DNA of 64,000 nt. Origin: Leptospirales bacterium. Lineage in GTDB: Bacteria > Spirochaetota > Leptospiria > Leptospirales > Leptonemataceae. The notes under the pieces were generated by a model. It saw only the letters and a list, made by a program, of their open reading frames with translations. It ran no database searches and was not told the DNA's origin. The stretch lies in assembly GCA_016788865.1 (NCBI GenBank), contig JAEUSB010000048.1:62001-126000 (forward strand), given 5' to 3'. Of this stretch, positions 1 to 9,027 are shown piece after piece (the first letter of the stretch is position 1; every line of letters begins with the position of its first letter). The position numbers and the translations under genes were made by a program.

Positions 1-1
1 T

Positions 2-82
2 ACGGTGGCCGATGCGCTTGACGATCCCTCCTGGAGACAATTCATCATTGCGAAGGCGGAGGAATACCGTGCTCGAAAATGA
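2..82 (+). CDS. C-terminal end of an upstream gene (5' part outside window)
   Basis: An open frame enters from the window edge and gives 26 residues (start TVADALDD, end EEYRARK) before a TGA at 80-82. It overlaps the GTG start of trpA by 14 bases, a spacing typical of translationally coupled genes. A tryptophan-operon member would be expected here, but the short tail does not resemble the usual C-terminus of TrpB, and I cannot name the family. Confidence 0.5.
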   Translation, partial: TVADALDDPSWRQFIIAKAEEYRARK

Positions 83-830
83 GATTTTAACCCGACGCAA
101 GAATAAAGACATCCTGATTATGGCGCACATTGTGCTCGGCTATCCGAGTTTCGACGATTCGCGCAAAATCGTTGAACAGATGGTGCAGTCTGGCGTGGAC
201 CTGATTGAACTACAGATTCCTTTCTCTGAACCGATCGCAGATGGGCCAGTGATCTTACATGCAAACCAGAAGGCGCTGGCTAACGGATCGACAATTGATG
301 AATGCATGAAAGTGGCCGGCGAACTTGCTAAGAAGCACCCGATTCCGTTTTTGTTCATGACGTATTTTAATCCAATCTTTGTTCGCGGCGTGGAACGTTT
401 TGCCAAAGAAATGCAAGATGCCGGATTGAAAGGAGCCATCATCCCCGATTTACCGCACGAGGAAGGCGCCAGAGTATATAGCACCCTATTGGCGCATAAC
501 GTTGAACCCATCTTCCTCTTCTCCCCAAACACCAATGTCGAACGCATGAAGAGCATTGCGGCCCAGGCACATGGTTTCATTTATTGCATTGCGCGGAAGG
601 GCGTTACGGGTGCTAAGACGCAGTTTGAACAAATCCAGGACTATTTGCAGCAATGCAGAAAGGTTACAACCCTGCCCCTTGCCCTCGGATTTGGTGTGAA
701 GAACCGCCAGGATGTCGATGGATTGATTGGCAAAGTTGACATTGCAGTCATTGGGTCTGAAACAATTCGCATAATCGATGAATCCGGCGTGGATGCAGTC
801 GGTCCATTTATACGATCGTTGCGTGGCTAG
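69..830 (+). CDS. trpA: Tryptophan synthase alpha subunit
   Basis: TrpA cleaves indole-3-glycerol phosphate to indole and glyceraldehyde 3-phosphate, and passes indole to TrpB in the last step of tryptophan synthesis. The TIM-barrel signatures are present: the stretch LIELQIPFSEPIADGP carries the catalytic Glu (as Glu49 of the Salmonella enzyme) and Asp (as Asp60). IIPDLPHEE, FIYCIARKGVTG and the phosphate-binding ALGFGVKN segment follow. An ATG at 12 is in frame, but GTG at 69 is preferred because GGAGG lies six bases before it and the 5' extension is low-complexity Arg-rich sequence. The 253-residue length fits the family. It overlaps the preceding gene, and the next gene is convergent. The family call is certain; only the start is an inference. 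Confidence 0.95.
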   Translation: MLENEILTRRKNKDILIMAHIVLGYPSFDDSRKIVEQMVQSGVDLIELQIPFSEPIADGPVILHANQKALANGSTIDECMKVAGELAKKHPIPFLFMTYFNPIFVRGVERFAKEMQDAGLKGAIIPDLPHEEGARVYSTLLAHNVEPIFLFSPNTNVERMKSIAAQAHGFIYCIARKGVTGAKTQFEQIQDYLQQCRKVTTLPLALGFGVKNRQDVDGLIGKVDIAVIGSETIRIIDESGVDAVGPFIRSLRG

Positions 831-873
831 CGCACGGTCGCGGACTTGTTACTTTTATTGCAAGGAATTAATT

Positions 874-1983
874 TCAGAAAAGAAAAGGTCGATACAACAC
901 GAAGTCACTCGCTGTCGGTACATTCTGTGTTCCGATCAGCCGCAAAGAGTATCCGTCGGCACCTATCGAAAGCAGTGAAACCGAGGCATTTGAAAGCAGC
1001 GCAATGTAACGGCCAGTTGGATCGATCAGAATATCTGTGGCTGTTGCAGGCACGCTGATTGGCGTCCCAATTGGCGAGAGCACAACATTCGCACTGCTTG
1101 CATCGACAAGGTGCGGACGAATCAAGTTTGCCGTTGAATCCACAATAAACAGAATCGACTCAAGTGCTGCGTACGCCCCCGCCGTATAGCCCGCAACGCC
1201 GGGCGTGTACGTGCCGGCAGCAAGCAAGGATCCGTCTGCCTGCAATCGGTAGTGCGAAACGTCAGATGTAGTTGGATTGAAACAATGAACCAGCGAGCCG
1301 TTCTGCGCAAAAGCAAGCGAGATCGCCTGAACGCCGCAGGATGGAGAAATCATATTGCTGAGCGTGCCATCGGAGGCGATGTCGAAGCGCTTGAAGGTCG
1401 TCGCGGCGTCGCCCACATAAAGATACCGACCGGTGGGGTCCACAATTGGTTTTCGCGAGCTGCTTAACCCGCCAACCAATCCGCCGACTGAATTCATCCC
1501 ACCCTTGCCGTCCGCTGAATAGACCTGAATTTGTGTCGACCCCACAGCATAAATGAACCGCCCCGATGGATGCATTGCTAAAGTATTGCCGTTTCCGCTT
1601 GGCATTGTGAACGATTGCAGGTGGGTCAACACACCCGTTTCCGGATCAGCCCTGAAAGATTTAAGCTCCGGGAACGTGATGACGGCGGCATAAACAATGG
1701 ACGCCGCCGAATCCACAGCAATTCCTCTTGTAGTACCTCCCGTTGCAATCGAGCCGGCACCGGCGAGATCCATAGTGCTATTTACAAAATCGATTCGAAA
1801 CATGGAAATAATCTGCGAAGCGTTTGTCGAAGCGTATACGCCACGACCACGTTGAACCTTTGAGTAGGCCAGGGTGGCCAGAAGCGGGGAACACGTGATG
1901 TCCGTTGGTTCGCAGTCGTGTGAAGCCGAGCACTGGACGAGCAAGAACAAACACATAACAACGGTTAGCCGCTTTTTGCGCAT
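874..1983 (-). CDS. Beta-propeller lipoprotein, 6-phosphogluconolactonase (YncE/lactonase) type
   Basis: The protein of about 369 residues begins MRKKRLTVVMCLFLLVQC, a lipoprotein signal with LVQC as lipobox, so it is probably a membrane-anchored extracytoplasmic protein. The body holds repeated blade motifs typical of lactonase-type seven-bladed propellers: AVDSAASIVYAA, AMHPSGRFIYAVG, VDPTGRYLYVGD and LIDPTGRYIALL. Such proteins are often annotated as 6-phosphogluconolactonases, but export argues for a binding or scaffold role. An in-frame start 13 codons upstream exists; the one chosen puts the signal peptide at the N-terminus. The gene is convergent with trpA and appears monocistronic. 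Fold confidence is high, function unknown. Confidence 0.75.
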   Translation of the reverse strand: MRKKRLTVVMCLFLLVQCSASHDCEPTDITCSPLLATLAYSKVQRGRGVYASTNASQIISMFRIDFVNSTMDLAGAGSIATGGTTRGIAVDSAASIVYAAVITFPELKSFRADPETGVLTHLQSFTMPSGNGNTLAMHPSGRFIYAVGSTQIQVYSADGKGGMNSVGGLVGGLSSSRKPIVDPTGRYLYVGDAATTFKRFDIASDGTLSNMISPSCGVQAISLAFAQNGSLVHCFNPTTSDVSHYRLQADGSLLAAGTYTPGVAGYTAGAYAALESILFIVDSTANLIRPHLVDASSANVVLSPIGTPISVPATATDILIDPTGRYIALLSNASVSLLSIGADGYSLRLIGTQNVPTASDFVLYRPFLF

Positions 1984-2139
1984 GCGAAACAAGTTAAGAT
2001 CGTTGGGACACGGACAAGCCAAAAAGACTTGTACAATGTCAAAAAGTTATGTTCGCCGAGTATTTTTTAATTTCTGAAGGAGGCTATTCGCCGTAGTTTG
2101 TTTGCAAAACTTTTCGTCTCATTTGTTCCTGGAAGCCCG

Positions 2140-3996
2140 CTAGTCTTCCAGCTCATGCACCGCGCGGTAAGCTTCATCCATGGCTGTATCTACCGAAGCC
2201 ATAGCTCCAGCATCAGAGTTTGCGATCACAATGTTGCCATAAGGCTTTCTTGCACGAGCCGCGATCTTCGCCGTACTCTCTTCATCAAACATATTGCTGC
2301 CAACATAGGAATAGCCATGCCCCCAACGATTTACAGTGATCGCTGTGATATCCCGATCTGCATCAAATCCACCGGGCCCAAGCATCCCGTCCAGGTGCCG
2401 CTTAATCTCGTTCTCAAAATCGTCAAAAGACATGCCCAGCAAACGCCGACGACCTTCGCGAAAGCCCTCCTTTGGAGAAAGGCCAGACTTTTCCGGAATA
2501 GGAACGCCGATGAGCGTGAGCGCCATTGGCTCATCCGGAGAAGATGGCGAATGGTAGCCACCTATTTCGGTTGGCATACCTGCAAGCAGCACCTGATGAA
2601 AATTACCCGGGCAGAATGCGCCGCCAATCCCCAGCTTCTTCAGTGAATTCCAGTTCTTGATAACCACAGTTGAATACACAAAAGGGGCTTTCACTTGATG
2701 CTTCAGGTCCGCTTTTTGCTTTTCTGGCAAACCAGGAACGACATGCGGAATAATAGCACTGTAGCAGGCCATGACACAATGTCGCGACTTGACCAAATAT
2801 GCTTTGCCCTGGTTTACGTACGTTACAATCACCCGCTTCGCATTCTTCTCCTCGCCTTCCAGTTCAGACCGAATGACTGTGCTGTTCAATCGCAGACGAA
2901 CCCGCGCTCCCTTTTGGTCGAGTTTTCCATAGTCAAGGGGAGCCATAACAATATCTTCCATGGAAGATCCAGTCACAGCCTCAGGAATGAGTTTGCGAAC
3001 CAGCAAACGGGCAACGGATGCGTTCCCATCCGGGAAATGATGCACATACAGTTCGGACGGATCGCTTGATTCCTTATGAGGCCGTTTGAATCCGGGGAGA
3101 TCGCCGGACATTGCTTCTGAGAGTGAGAGACAATCCGCCGGAATACCGGTCTCGTCTGTGCTCATTCTACGAAGCATTTCCAGGATTGCCGGATGCGTGA
3201 TTCCCATATCTTTCAGAAATGCAAAGTAGCTCGTTTCCGACCGCTTTGCTTTGGGAATCTCCGCGGCGGTCTTCGCACTGTCTGTCAGCAGGATTTGCAG
3301 TTGTGCCTTTGCCTCATCTGGAAGTGGCATGGAAGCGACTGCGCCCAGTGGATCAAGGGGACCAGCAGGTAGACCCGGCAGCGTATAACCGTTGTCCACC
3401 AGACGAACAGGGACCAGGACGTCCTTGCCGTACTTTTCCTTGGAGAAGTACGTCACGTCTGATAGCCCATGACTCTTGAAAAACTTGAGGTTGTATGCGC
3501 GTTCAAAGACGCCCAGCTCAATCTTTAAATCCCTTAAGAGCTGGCGCGATTCTCTGCCGTAGCTATAGGGATCTTCTAGAGACTGCGATCCCCCGTAGCA
3601 AAGTCGCATGGCTCCGGAAACGTTGAACTCATTGCGCCGTGCATGGCCACCAAAGTCGTCATGATTGTCGACAATGAGGATCTTTGCGTCTTTCCCAAAT
3701 TCCTTTCTATAGAAATGCGCCGCACTTAGCCCGCTAATGCCTGCACCTACTACGATCAGATCGTATTCTTCCCCCGTGTCCGCTGGATCGCTCCAGACTT
3801 TTCCGGCCCAGGCCAGTTGATGGGCGGCCTCAAAGGCGGATGCGGTGCTTCCGCGAAGCCCGGTTAAGAGCGGTGGATACCGCGGGGAATCTTCGGTGAC
3901 TCGTTTCGCGCAGTCCATTAGCCAGCCGGGGGCCAGCAGCGCGCCCGCTGTTACGAGCGTCCCGTTGATAAAATCTCTGCGGGCGATGTCTGCCAC
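2140..3996 (-). CDS. FAD-dependent oxidoreductase, spermidine dehydrogenase-like
   Basis: This 618-residue flavoprotein starts with GTG and has a twin-arginine motif (ARRDFINGT, residues 5-13) followed by a hydrophobic stretch, indicating Tat export of a folded, cofactor-loaded enzyme. The dinucleotide-binding site is DLIVVGAGISGLSAA, followed by an acidic strand end (ILIVDNHDDFGGHARR). A C-terminal FAD segment, ANSDAGAMASVDTAMDEA, closes the fold. Length and order match the Pseudomonas SpdH group, which oxidises spermidine; substrate is not proven by sequence. The start lies 12 bases after the stop of the membrane-anchored beta-propeller gene, so the two are probably cotranscribed and may work together in the periplasm. 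Other amine or carotenoid-type oxidases of the family remain possible. Confidence 0.75.
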   Translation of the reverse strand: MADIARRDFINGTLVTAGALLAPGWLMDCAKRVTEDSPRYPPLLTGLRGSTASAFEAAHQLAWAGKVWSDPADTGEEYDLIVVGAGISGLSAAHFYRKEFGKDAKILIVDNHDDFGGHARRNEFNVSGAMRLCYGGSQSLEDPYSYGRESRQLLRDLKIELGVFERAYNLKFFKSHGLSDVTYFSKEKYGKDVLVPVRLVDNGYTLPGLPAGPLDPLGAVASMPLPDEAKAQLQILLTDSAKTAAEIPKAKRSETSYFAFLKDMGITHPAILEMLRRMSTDETGIPADCLSLSEAMSGDLPGFKRPHKESSDPSELYVHHFPDGNASVARLLVRKLIPEAVTGSSMEDIVMAPLDYGKLDQKGARVRLRLNSTVIRSELEGEEKNAKRVIVTYVNQGKAYLVKSRHCVMACYSAIIPHVVPGLPEKQKADLKHQVKAPFVYSTVVIKNWNSLKKLGIGGAFCPGNFHQVLLAGMPTEIGGYHSPSSPDEPMALTLIGVPIPEKSGLSPKEGFREGRRRLLGMSFDDFENEIKRHLDGMLGPGGFDADRDITAITVNRWGHGYSYVGSNMFDEESTAKIAARARKPYGNIVIANSDAGAMASVDTAMDEAYRAVHELED

Positions 3997-4008
3997 TTTG
4001 TGATGTAC

Positions 4009-5289
4009 CTATTCAGCCAGTAACATTTTGCCAGTTCGGACGCGCTGAGGATGACGACCCACCGGAACACTTGCGATTTCTTTCTCTTGCTCCCAGGAAA
4101 TAACCGCAACCCTGTCTTCTTCACTTACAGAGACGTAGCAATTGCCGCCCACCTGACTTTCTGTTGACCAGTAGGGCTTGGGGCCGACCGGGACGATTGT
4201 ATATTTTAATGTATCGCGGTGAACAATCGCAGCATACGCCGACATGGTCCCGGCAACGCACAGCTTTGTGCCTTCGCGATTGATTGCAATCCCATGGTGC
4301 GCAGAATTGAGCTGATAGCCGCTGTAGTTCTTTTTTTGAATTTCCTCCGGCACCGGCAACTCTGCAACACGCGTGATTTTGTCCTGCGTCAGATCGTACT
4401 CAAAGAAGCCGTGAAAAAATGAAACCTGCAAATAGACAAACTTCTCATCCGGCGTGATTGCCATTGGCCGAATTGCGGAATCAAACCACGGATGACCAAA
4501 TTCAATGAGCTTTTCTTTGATATTGAAACGCTTGATAACTTTGTATGTTTCGGCATCCACAATTTGAAAATACCGGGCGCCCTTGATCCAATCAAAGATT
4601 CCGGATGTGGTAGGAACATAAACCTTTCCAATGCTGGCATGGTAGATTCTCTTCCCATCCTTCGAGTAATTGTTCTCATGCGGCTGATCACCGGATTCAA
4701 ATTCGCCTATAATTTTCCCTGTGGCCGTATCGATTGCCTGTACTTTCTTTGCGGTAGAAGCAGAGACCAAAAACACTTTACCGTCAGGCGATATTGCTGC
4801 GTGATCCGCTCGATTCCCGTCCAGCTTAGTGCGCCAGACAATCTGTCCCGTGGCCGTGTCTATGCCAACCACGTCCGCGAAGCTTGGTCTTGAGACGTAC
4901 AGAAACTTTCCATCGTGCGAGGTAAACATATCGTCTACGAGCTGATTATTCCCTTCACCAATAAGATTCCGAATCAAGCGGAAGAACAGACGACGAATCC
5001 TGCTTGAATTTACTTCCGCAAGCCTTTGATCAAAATCCGGGACAATATCAAACCGTTTCACGACCTTGAAAGTCGTGGGATCGAACACGTCTGCCGTCCC
5101 GTCCCAGTTGTTACCCACTACAACCACATCGCGCAGCGTCAGCTTTCCAGACTCAGGGTGAACCCGGCTCATATCTGCTTTGGGGCGAACAGAGTTATCC
5201 CAGGCGGACAATCGCAGAAATAACGCAAAGAACAGAAGAATGATTGAAAGGAAAATGGTTGTTTTGCGATGCGATCTTATCCAGGCCAT
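4009..5289 (-). CDS. Membrane-anchored YncE-type beta-propeller protein
   Basis: The chosen start gives [13 protein letters not shown] and then one strongly hydrophobic helix (residues 12-28), an uncleaved signal anchor or signal peptide. AGGAG lies six bases before this ATG; an upstream in-frame extension has no such site and would overlap the divergent gene. The rest (about 427 residues) is built of YVTN-like repeats such as [27 protein letters not shown] and [21 protein letters not shown], a seven-bladed propeller fold. It is the first gene of a pair with the SpdH-like flavoenzyme. A role as periplasmic partner, electron-transfer scaffold or substrate sensor of that enzyme is inferred from context only. 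Confidence 0.75.
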   Translation of the reverse strand: MAWIRSHRKTTIFLSIILLFFALFLRLSAWDNSVRPKADMSRVHPESGKLTLRDVVVVGNNWDGTADVFDPTTFKVVKRFDIVPDFDQRLAEVNSSRIRRLFFRLIRNLIGEGNNQLVDDMFTSHDGKFLYVSRPSFADVVGIDTATGQIVWRTKLDGNRADHAAISPDGKVFLVSASTAKKVQAIDTATGKIIGEFESGDQPHENNYSKDGKRIYHASIGKVYVPTTSGIFDWIKGARYFQIVDAETYKVIKRFNIKEKLIEFGHPWFDSAIRPMAITPDEKFVYLQVSFFHGFFEYDLTQDKITRVAELPVPEEIQKKNYSGYQLNSAHHGIAINREGTKLCVAGTMSAYAAIVHRDTLKYTIVPVGPKPYWSTESQVGGNCYVSVSEEDRVAVISWEQEKEIASVPVGRHPQRVRTGKMLLAE

Positions 5290-5398
5290 GTGTGTCTCCT
5301 GGATCGCAGTCTGGTCAATAGTTTCCAAAAGAAAACCATTTTTCGTGAAACCGAAAGCTTGACCGCCGCCGGAAGCAGGCGACGTGTAACACTTATCC

Positions 5399-5695
5399 AT
5401 GGTGCTGGAACTGGCCATTCTCAATGTCAAGCCCGGGCAAGGCAACCAGTTCGAAGCCAACTTCAAACTCGCATCACCACTCATTGCTTCTATAAAAGGG
5501 TATGTGACTCATTCTTTGAATCGCTGTATTGAAGATCCAAACAAGTACGCCCTCCTCGTTACCTGGGAAACGCTTGAGGATCATACCATTGGATTCAGGA
5601 CCTCACCACAATACGCGCAGTGGAAAGAACTCCTACATCATTTCTACGATCCCTTCCCGGTAGTTGAGCATTTCAACGGAGTGAATCTGACTTGA
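5399..5695 (+). CDS. Antibiotic biosynthesis monooxygenase (ABM) domain protein
   Basis: This 98-residue protein has the ferredoxin-like ABM fold pattern: an N-terminal strand ([18 protein letters not shown]), a helix, [29 protein letters not shown], and a C-terminal [17 protein letters not shown] helix before the last strand. The family includes cofactor-free monooxygenases and stress proteins such as YgiN; no substrate can be assigned. It is divergent from the beta-propeller/flavoenzyme pair, with 109 bases between the starts. Its stop codon overlaps the TTG start of the next gene (TTGA), so the two are translationally coupled. Confidence 0.8.
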   Translation: MVLELAILNVKPGQGNQFEANFKLASPLIASIKGYVTHSLNRCIEDPNKYALLVTWETLEDHTIGFRTSPQYAQWKELLHHFYDPFPVVEHFNGVNLT

Positions 5696-6425
5696 ATGTA
5701 AAGTTCACTTTCCTGGGCCCTTCCCATACAGTCATTCTAATCCTTACGGTCGCACTTACACTCGCTTTCATCTTTCTTGCCCGACGCTGGCCGGATTCGC
5801 GCCTCTCAACCACACTCGGAGTTATCCCTGGAGCGGCACTGCTTGCAGCATATGTTTCCTACAACATCCAGCGCTTCCTTGATGGATACTGGGAAGCGCG
5901 CTATGACCTTCCCATGGAGCTTTGTTCCTGGGCGGCAATCGCAGTCATCATTACTTGCTTTACCAGGAACCAATTCGCTTTTGAACTCGCATATTTCTGG
6001 GTGATGGCCGGATCAATTCACGGAACGCTTACACCAAACTTGCAAGAGGATTTTCCCCATTTCTATTTTTTCATCTACTTGTGTCTCATGTAAGTCTTGT
6101 GGTGGCCTCTTTCTTTTTTATTCTTGCCTGGAAGCTGAGGCCTCGCCCTGGAGCAGTGCTACGGGTGTTTCTTTTCTCCGAGTTTTATTTCGCCTGCGCG
6201 TTTTGCCTGGACTACTTGATGAAAACCAACTATGGTTACCTGATGCAGAAGCCCACGAACCCTTCCTTCCTGGATTATTTGGGTGAATGGCCGTATTACC
6301 TCATTGCTTTGCAAATTCTGGCCTTGATAATCTTTCATTTACTCTACCTTCCCTTCAGATTTGGTCAGAACAAATCCGAAACTACCATTAGCCCCACGAC
6401 CGTGGGGCCTCGAAACCTTGCATGA
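5692..6425 (+). pseudogene. TIGR02206/YwaF-type integral membrane protein, frameshifted
   Basis: Two adjoining frames make one family member. The first part (TTG at 5692) runs [18 protein letters not shown] through the family stretch LPMELCSW and AYFWVMAGSIHGTLTPNL, then goes out of frame just after FPHFYFF, ending at 6093. The second frame continues with HLLVSHVSLVV and later LMKTNYGYLMQKP and ends at 6425. One extra T in the T6 run at 6066-6071 would restore a single protein of about 244 residues with six or seven membrane helices, the normal family length. Function of the family is unknown. Either the gene is freshly disrupted, or the homopolymer was miscalled, or expression uses slippage. 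A hairpin (6391-6408, GCCCCAC/GTGGGGC) sits near the 3' end. Confidence 0.75.
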
Positions 6426-6448
6426 TCAGCTAGACTCGCCACAAAACC

Positions 6449-6844
6449 ATGCATATGAAAGGAAAAAAGATTCTGGTTATTGACGATGAAGAAGATTCTC
6501 GTAGGTTGATTAAGATTACTCTGGAAAGTGCAGGGGCACAAGTTTTCACGGCAGCAAACGCGCACCAGGGAATGCACGATGCCGGGCAAATTGACCTGGA
6601 TCTGATTCTACTGGATCTCAAAATGCCGGACGTGGACGGGATGGCCATACTCAGGACATTGACTGCCACGCGCGCCCCTTGCCCAATCGTTGTGTTGTCG
6701 GGTGTTGATAGCCGTAACATAACGGTGCAGGCCATAACGGATGGAGCGTTTGGCTTCATTCACAAACCAATCAGCCATCATACTTTTGCAGATCAAATCG
6801 CTCAGATACTAAAGTGGTCCGCAAACGAAGACCCTGAGAGTTGA
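6449..6844 (+). CDS. Single-domain response regulator (CheY-like receiver)
   Basis: The 131-residue protein consists of one receiver domain and no output domain. It shows the acidic pocket (ILVIDDEED, residues 8-16), the phospho-acceptor Asp in LILLDLKMPDVDG, the switch Ser/Thr region VVLSGVD, and the conserved Lys in FIHKPISHH. It would act as a phosphorelay intermediate or protein-binding switch. No kinase gene is adjacent, so its partner is unknown. Its stop overlaps or nearly touches the next frame, but the following lipoprotein gene has its own start at 6868 with AGGAGA upstream. Confidence 0.9.
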   Translation: MHMKGKKILVIDDEEDSRRLIKITLESAGAQVFTAANAHQGMHDAGQIDLDLILLDLKMPDVDGMAILRTLTATRAPCPIVVLSGVDSRNITVQAITDGAFGFIHKPISHHTFADQIAQILKWSANEDPES

Positions 6845-6867
6845 AATTGAATAGGAGAACCAAACAG

Positions 6868-7425
6868 ATGCAAAAAAACCTCGGAATCATTTTCCCCTTG
6901 CTGTTTGTTAGCCTTGCATGTGGAAGCCAGAGTCCCACAGGCAAGCAAGGTCCGCTGGGCGCGCCGTACGACGCCACAGGTTATTACACCACTCTCAAGC
7001 GTGAAGGTGTCATGCCAAAGAACTACGAAAAGAATTTAGCAGCAATCCAGACAGCATTTTCTGAGCAGAAGCGTATTACGCATAAGCAAAGGATTCGCAT
7101 TGCAGATGGAGATCTTTCCACCACGGTGATAGCAACCTGGCAGACACTTCCGGTTGGCAATTACCATCTCATTCTTATCGCCCAACTTGAAGCCAGCGAA
7201 TATTCAAAGGGTACATCATGCAAGCTCGGCGATTTCTCGCGGATCTCAACGGAAGAACCCTACTTCGATGCAGTTCAGGCGGAAATTACCTGCACTCGTA
7301 CAAATGGAAGTGAGCACAAAGTGATCAGTCGATCGTTTCTATGGAATGGAGCGGCGGGCGTGAATCAGCCGCTTGTACCCAATGGCAAGCTGCATGTGGA
7401 AGGCGCAGAGATAAGCAATTATTGA
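6868..7425 (+). CDS. Putative lipoprotein of unknown function
   Basis: The product of about 185 residues begins MQKNLGIIFPLLFVSLAC, a short lipoprotein signal whose lipobox is VSLAC, followed by GSQSPTG. AGGAGA stands about eight bases before this ATG; an upstream TTG would give a longer, charged N-terminus. The mature part has two Cys (TSCKLGD, EITCTRTNG) that may pair, and a beta-rich composition. I recognise no family. It is just downstream of the lone receiver gene and may share its transcript. Confidence 0.65.
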   Translation: MQKNLGIIFPLLFVSLACGSQSPTGKQGPLGAPYDATGYYTTLKREGVMPKNYEKNLAAIQTAFSEQKRITHKQRIRIADGDLSTTVIATWQTLPVGNYHLILIAQLEASEYSKGTSCKLGDFSRISTEEPYFDAVQAEITCTRTNGSEHKVISRSFLWNGAAGVNQPLVPNGKLHVEGAEISNY

Positions 7426-7653
7426 TGCCAGTTTTGATGGATCGAGCAGAATCATCGAGTCGGGTTGCAGGATCGGACGAGGGCTGACATTGCTCTTCTT
7501 CCTGCGACGGGCGCGGCTGTATTCGTCTAAGTAAGCGATACCCCCGGCTAATCATAACCGGAACAGGCGAGGGCCCTAACCAACAACCGCCTTATTTCCG
7601 GCAAAAAAAGCGCGCAAAGCGCAAATCGCCCATTGTTGGATAGATGAACAACT

Positions 7654-8958
7654 ATGGGAACCCCGATCGATTCGCTTAAGCGTCTGAGTTTAATTCTGGC
7701 GATTTTCGCCTTCGCCTCAAGCAATTGCCGCCAATCAAGGGAGGCAATGGACTATCTGTTTCTGGCCCTGTTTGCAAACCAGGGATCGCACCTCCTCCCT
7801 ACTGCTCCAAATTCTTTTCAACCGGGCCAGCAGGGCGTACAGGATAAACTTCATATGTCTGGTTCTTCGCCTGGTGGCTCCACAAATACCTTCACCGCCA
7901 ACGCAGCCAGCGAGCCCGGCCAATGCAACGCGGCGGGCGTCACCATCGCAATGTGGGACAGGGCGCTCTGCTATGTGAATTCAAACGGAAAACTCTATTG
8001 CGCGGGTCGCATCGGAGAGAAGGTTTTCGGTCCCGGTTTCGGCGACGCAGAAATCCCGGGACCCGGTACTCCAGTCCAACTCCTGGGTTCCGCAACGTGG
8101 AATCATATCAATGGCAATGCCATGTGCGCAAGACTGGACTCCGGTTCGAGCTGGTGCCTGGGCTATGGTGGGCGAGACAAAACTCAAACCCAGGGATTGT
8201 ACTGGGGCCAATTCTTCACGTCTGATAGCCTCGAACCAGGATCCATCTGGAAGCAATGGGGAACCCGCGGAGATATTCAGCAACTTACAACAACTGGATT
8301 ATCGGGGATTTGTGCCAGATATGCCGATGGCGCGTCCGAGTGTGTTGGTCAAACCTGCGGATTCAGCGGCAATCCCCAATCCTGTTACGCGACACCGCCC
8401 ATGGGCGTCACATACGCGTCACAGGCCGCGATACCGCACCTTGCAACAACAGGAACAAATAGTCTCTGGATCGATGGAGGCGGTCAACTTCACCGAAACG
8501 ACACAACCACATTCAGAGCGGCTAACGGTGCCGATTGCATAGTCGCTCCCGAGGGTGCTGCCTGTGCAGTCGAATTTCATGGTCTGTTGCCAACGATTAG
8601 TCGGGGCTTTGCCTGGTACACAATTATCTCTCCAGCAGAGCACGCTGGAAAAGTAGTTGATGCTGTGCGCACGTCCGGAGGTGAACCGGGAGAAAGTTGC
8701 TGGCTGACAGATGAAGGCAATGTATACTGCCGTGATACCAACGGCGTCCAGCAACGTTTTGCACCAGGAATGGTGCTCGCAATTGCCGGAACAATGTACG
8801 GCGGAAAGGATCTTTGCGCTGTGTACAGCGATGGTTCCATCTGGTGCAAAGGCGCCAACAGTCAGGGTCAACTCGGTACTGGCAATGCACAGCCTTTGAA
8901 CCAGGAGACGGAAGTTCAACCGGCGGGATCGGCGCGAATCAGCTGCGATGTGAAATAA
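7654..8958 (+). CDS. RCC1-repeat-like secreted lipoprotein
   Basis: This 434-residue protein has an N-terminal hydrophobic signal ending in FASSNC, a plausible lipobox, and a Ser/Thr/Pro-rich linker to about residue 90. The remainder carries loosely repeated units with paired Cys, for example RALCYVNSNGKLYCAG, SCWLTDEGNVYCRD and DLCAVYSDGSIWCKGANSQGQLGTG. The last is the RCC1 blade signature, so a seven-bladed RCC1-type propeller stabilised by disulphides is likely. Exported RCC1-like proteins are common in Leptospirales and myxobacteria, usually of unknown role. The 228 bases before it hold no convincing gene or signal. Confidence 0.75.
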   Translation: MGTPIDSLKRLSLILAIFAFASSNCRQSREAMDYLFLALFANQGSHLLPTAPNSFQPGQQGVQDKLHMSGSSPGGSTNTFTANAASEPGQCNAAGVTIAMWDRALCYVNSNGKLYCAGRIGEKVFGPGFGDAEIPGPGTPVQLLGSATWNHINGNAMCARLDSGSSWCLGYGGRDKTQTQGLYWGQFFTSDSLEPGSIWKQWGTRGDIQQLTTTGLSGICARYADGASECVGQTCGFSGNPQSCYATPPMGVTYASQAAIPHLATTGTNSLWIDGGGQLHRNDTTTFRAANGADCIVAPEGAACAVEFHGLLPTISRGFAWYTIISPAEHAGKVVDAVRTSGGEPGESCWLTDEGNVYCRDTNGVQQRFAPGMVLAIAGTMYGGKDLCAVYSDGSIWCKGANSQGQLGTGNAQPLNQETEVQPAGSARISCDVK

Positions 8959-9027
8959 AATCTCAGTCGTCCAGCTATCACTGATAATTGTCACTGAAAT
9001 CTGCGAGCGCGATTACTACCATAAGAC

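Noticed and set aside
140..580. 146-residue reverse-strand frame inside trpA
   Set aside because: Lies wholly antisense to a well conserved gene and has no motif; a shadow frame.
7530..7560. ATACCCCCGGCT next to AACCGG, resembling one heptamer of the palindrome
   Set aside because: No inverted partner at six bases; only one arm.
7426..7653. Gap between two lipoprotein genes checked for a tRNA or small RNA
   Set aside because: No cloverleaf, no conserved promoter and no coding frame was seen.
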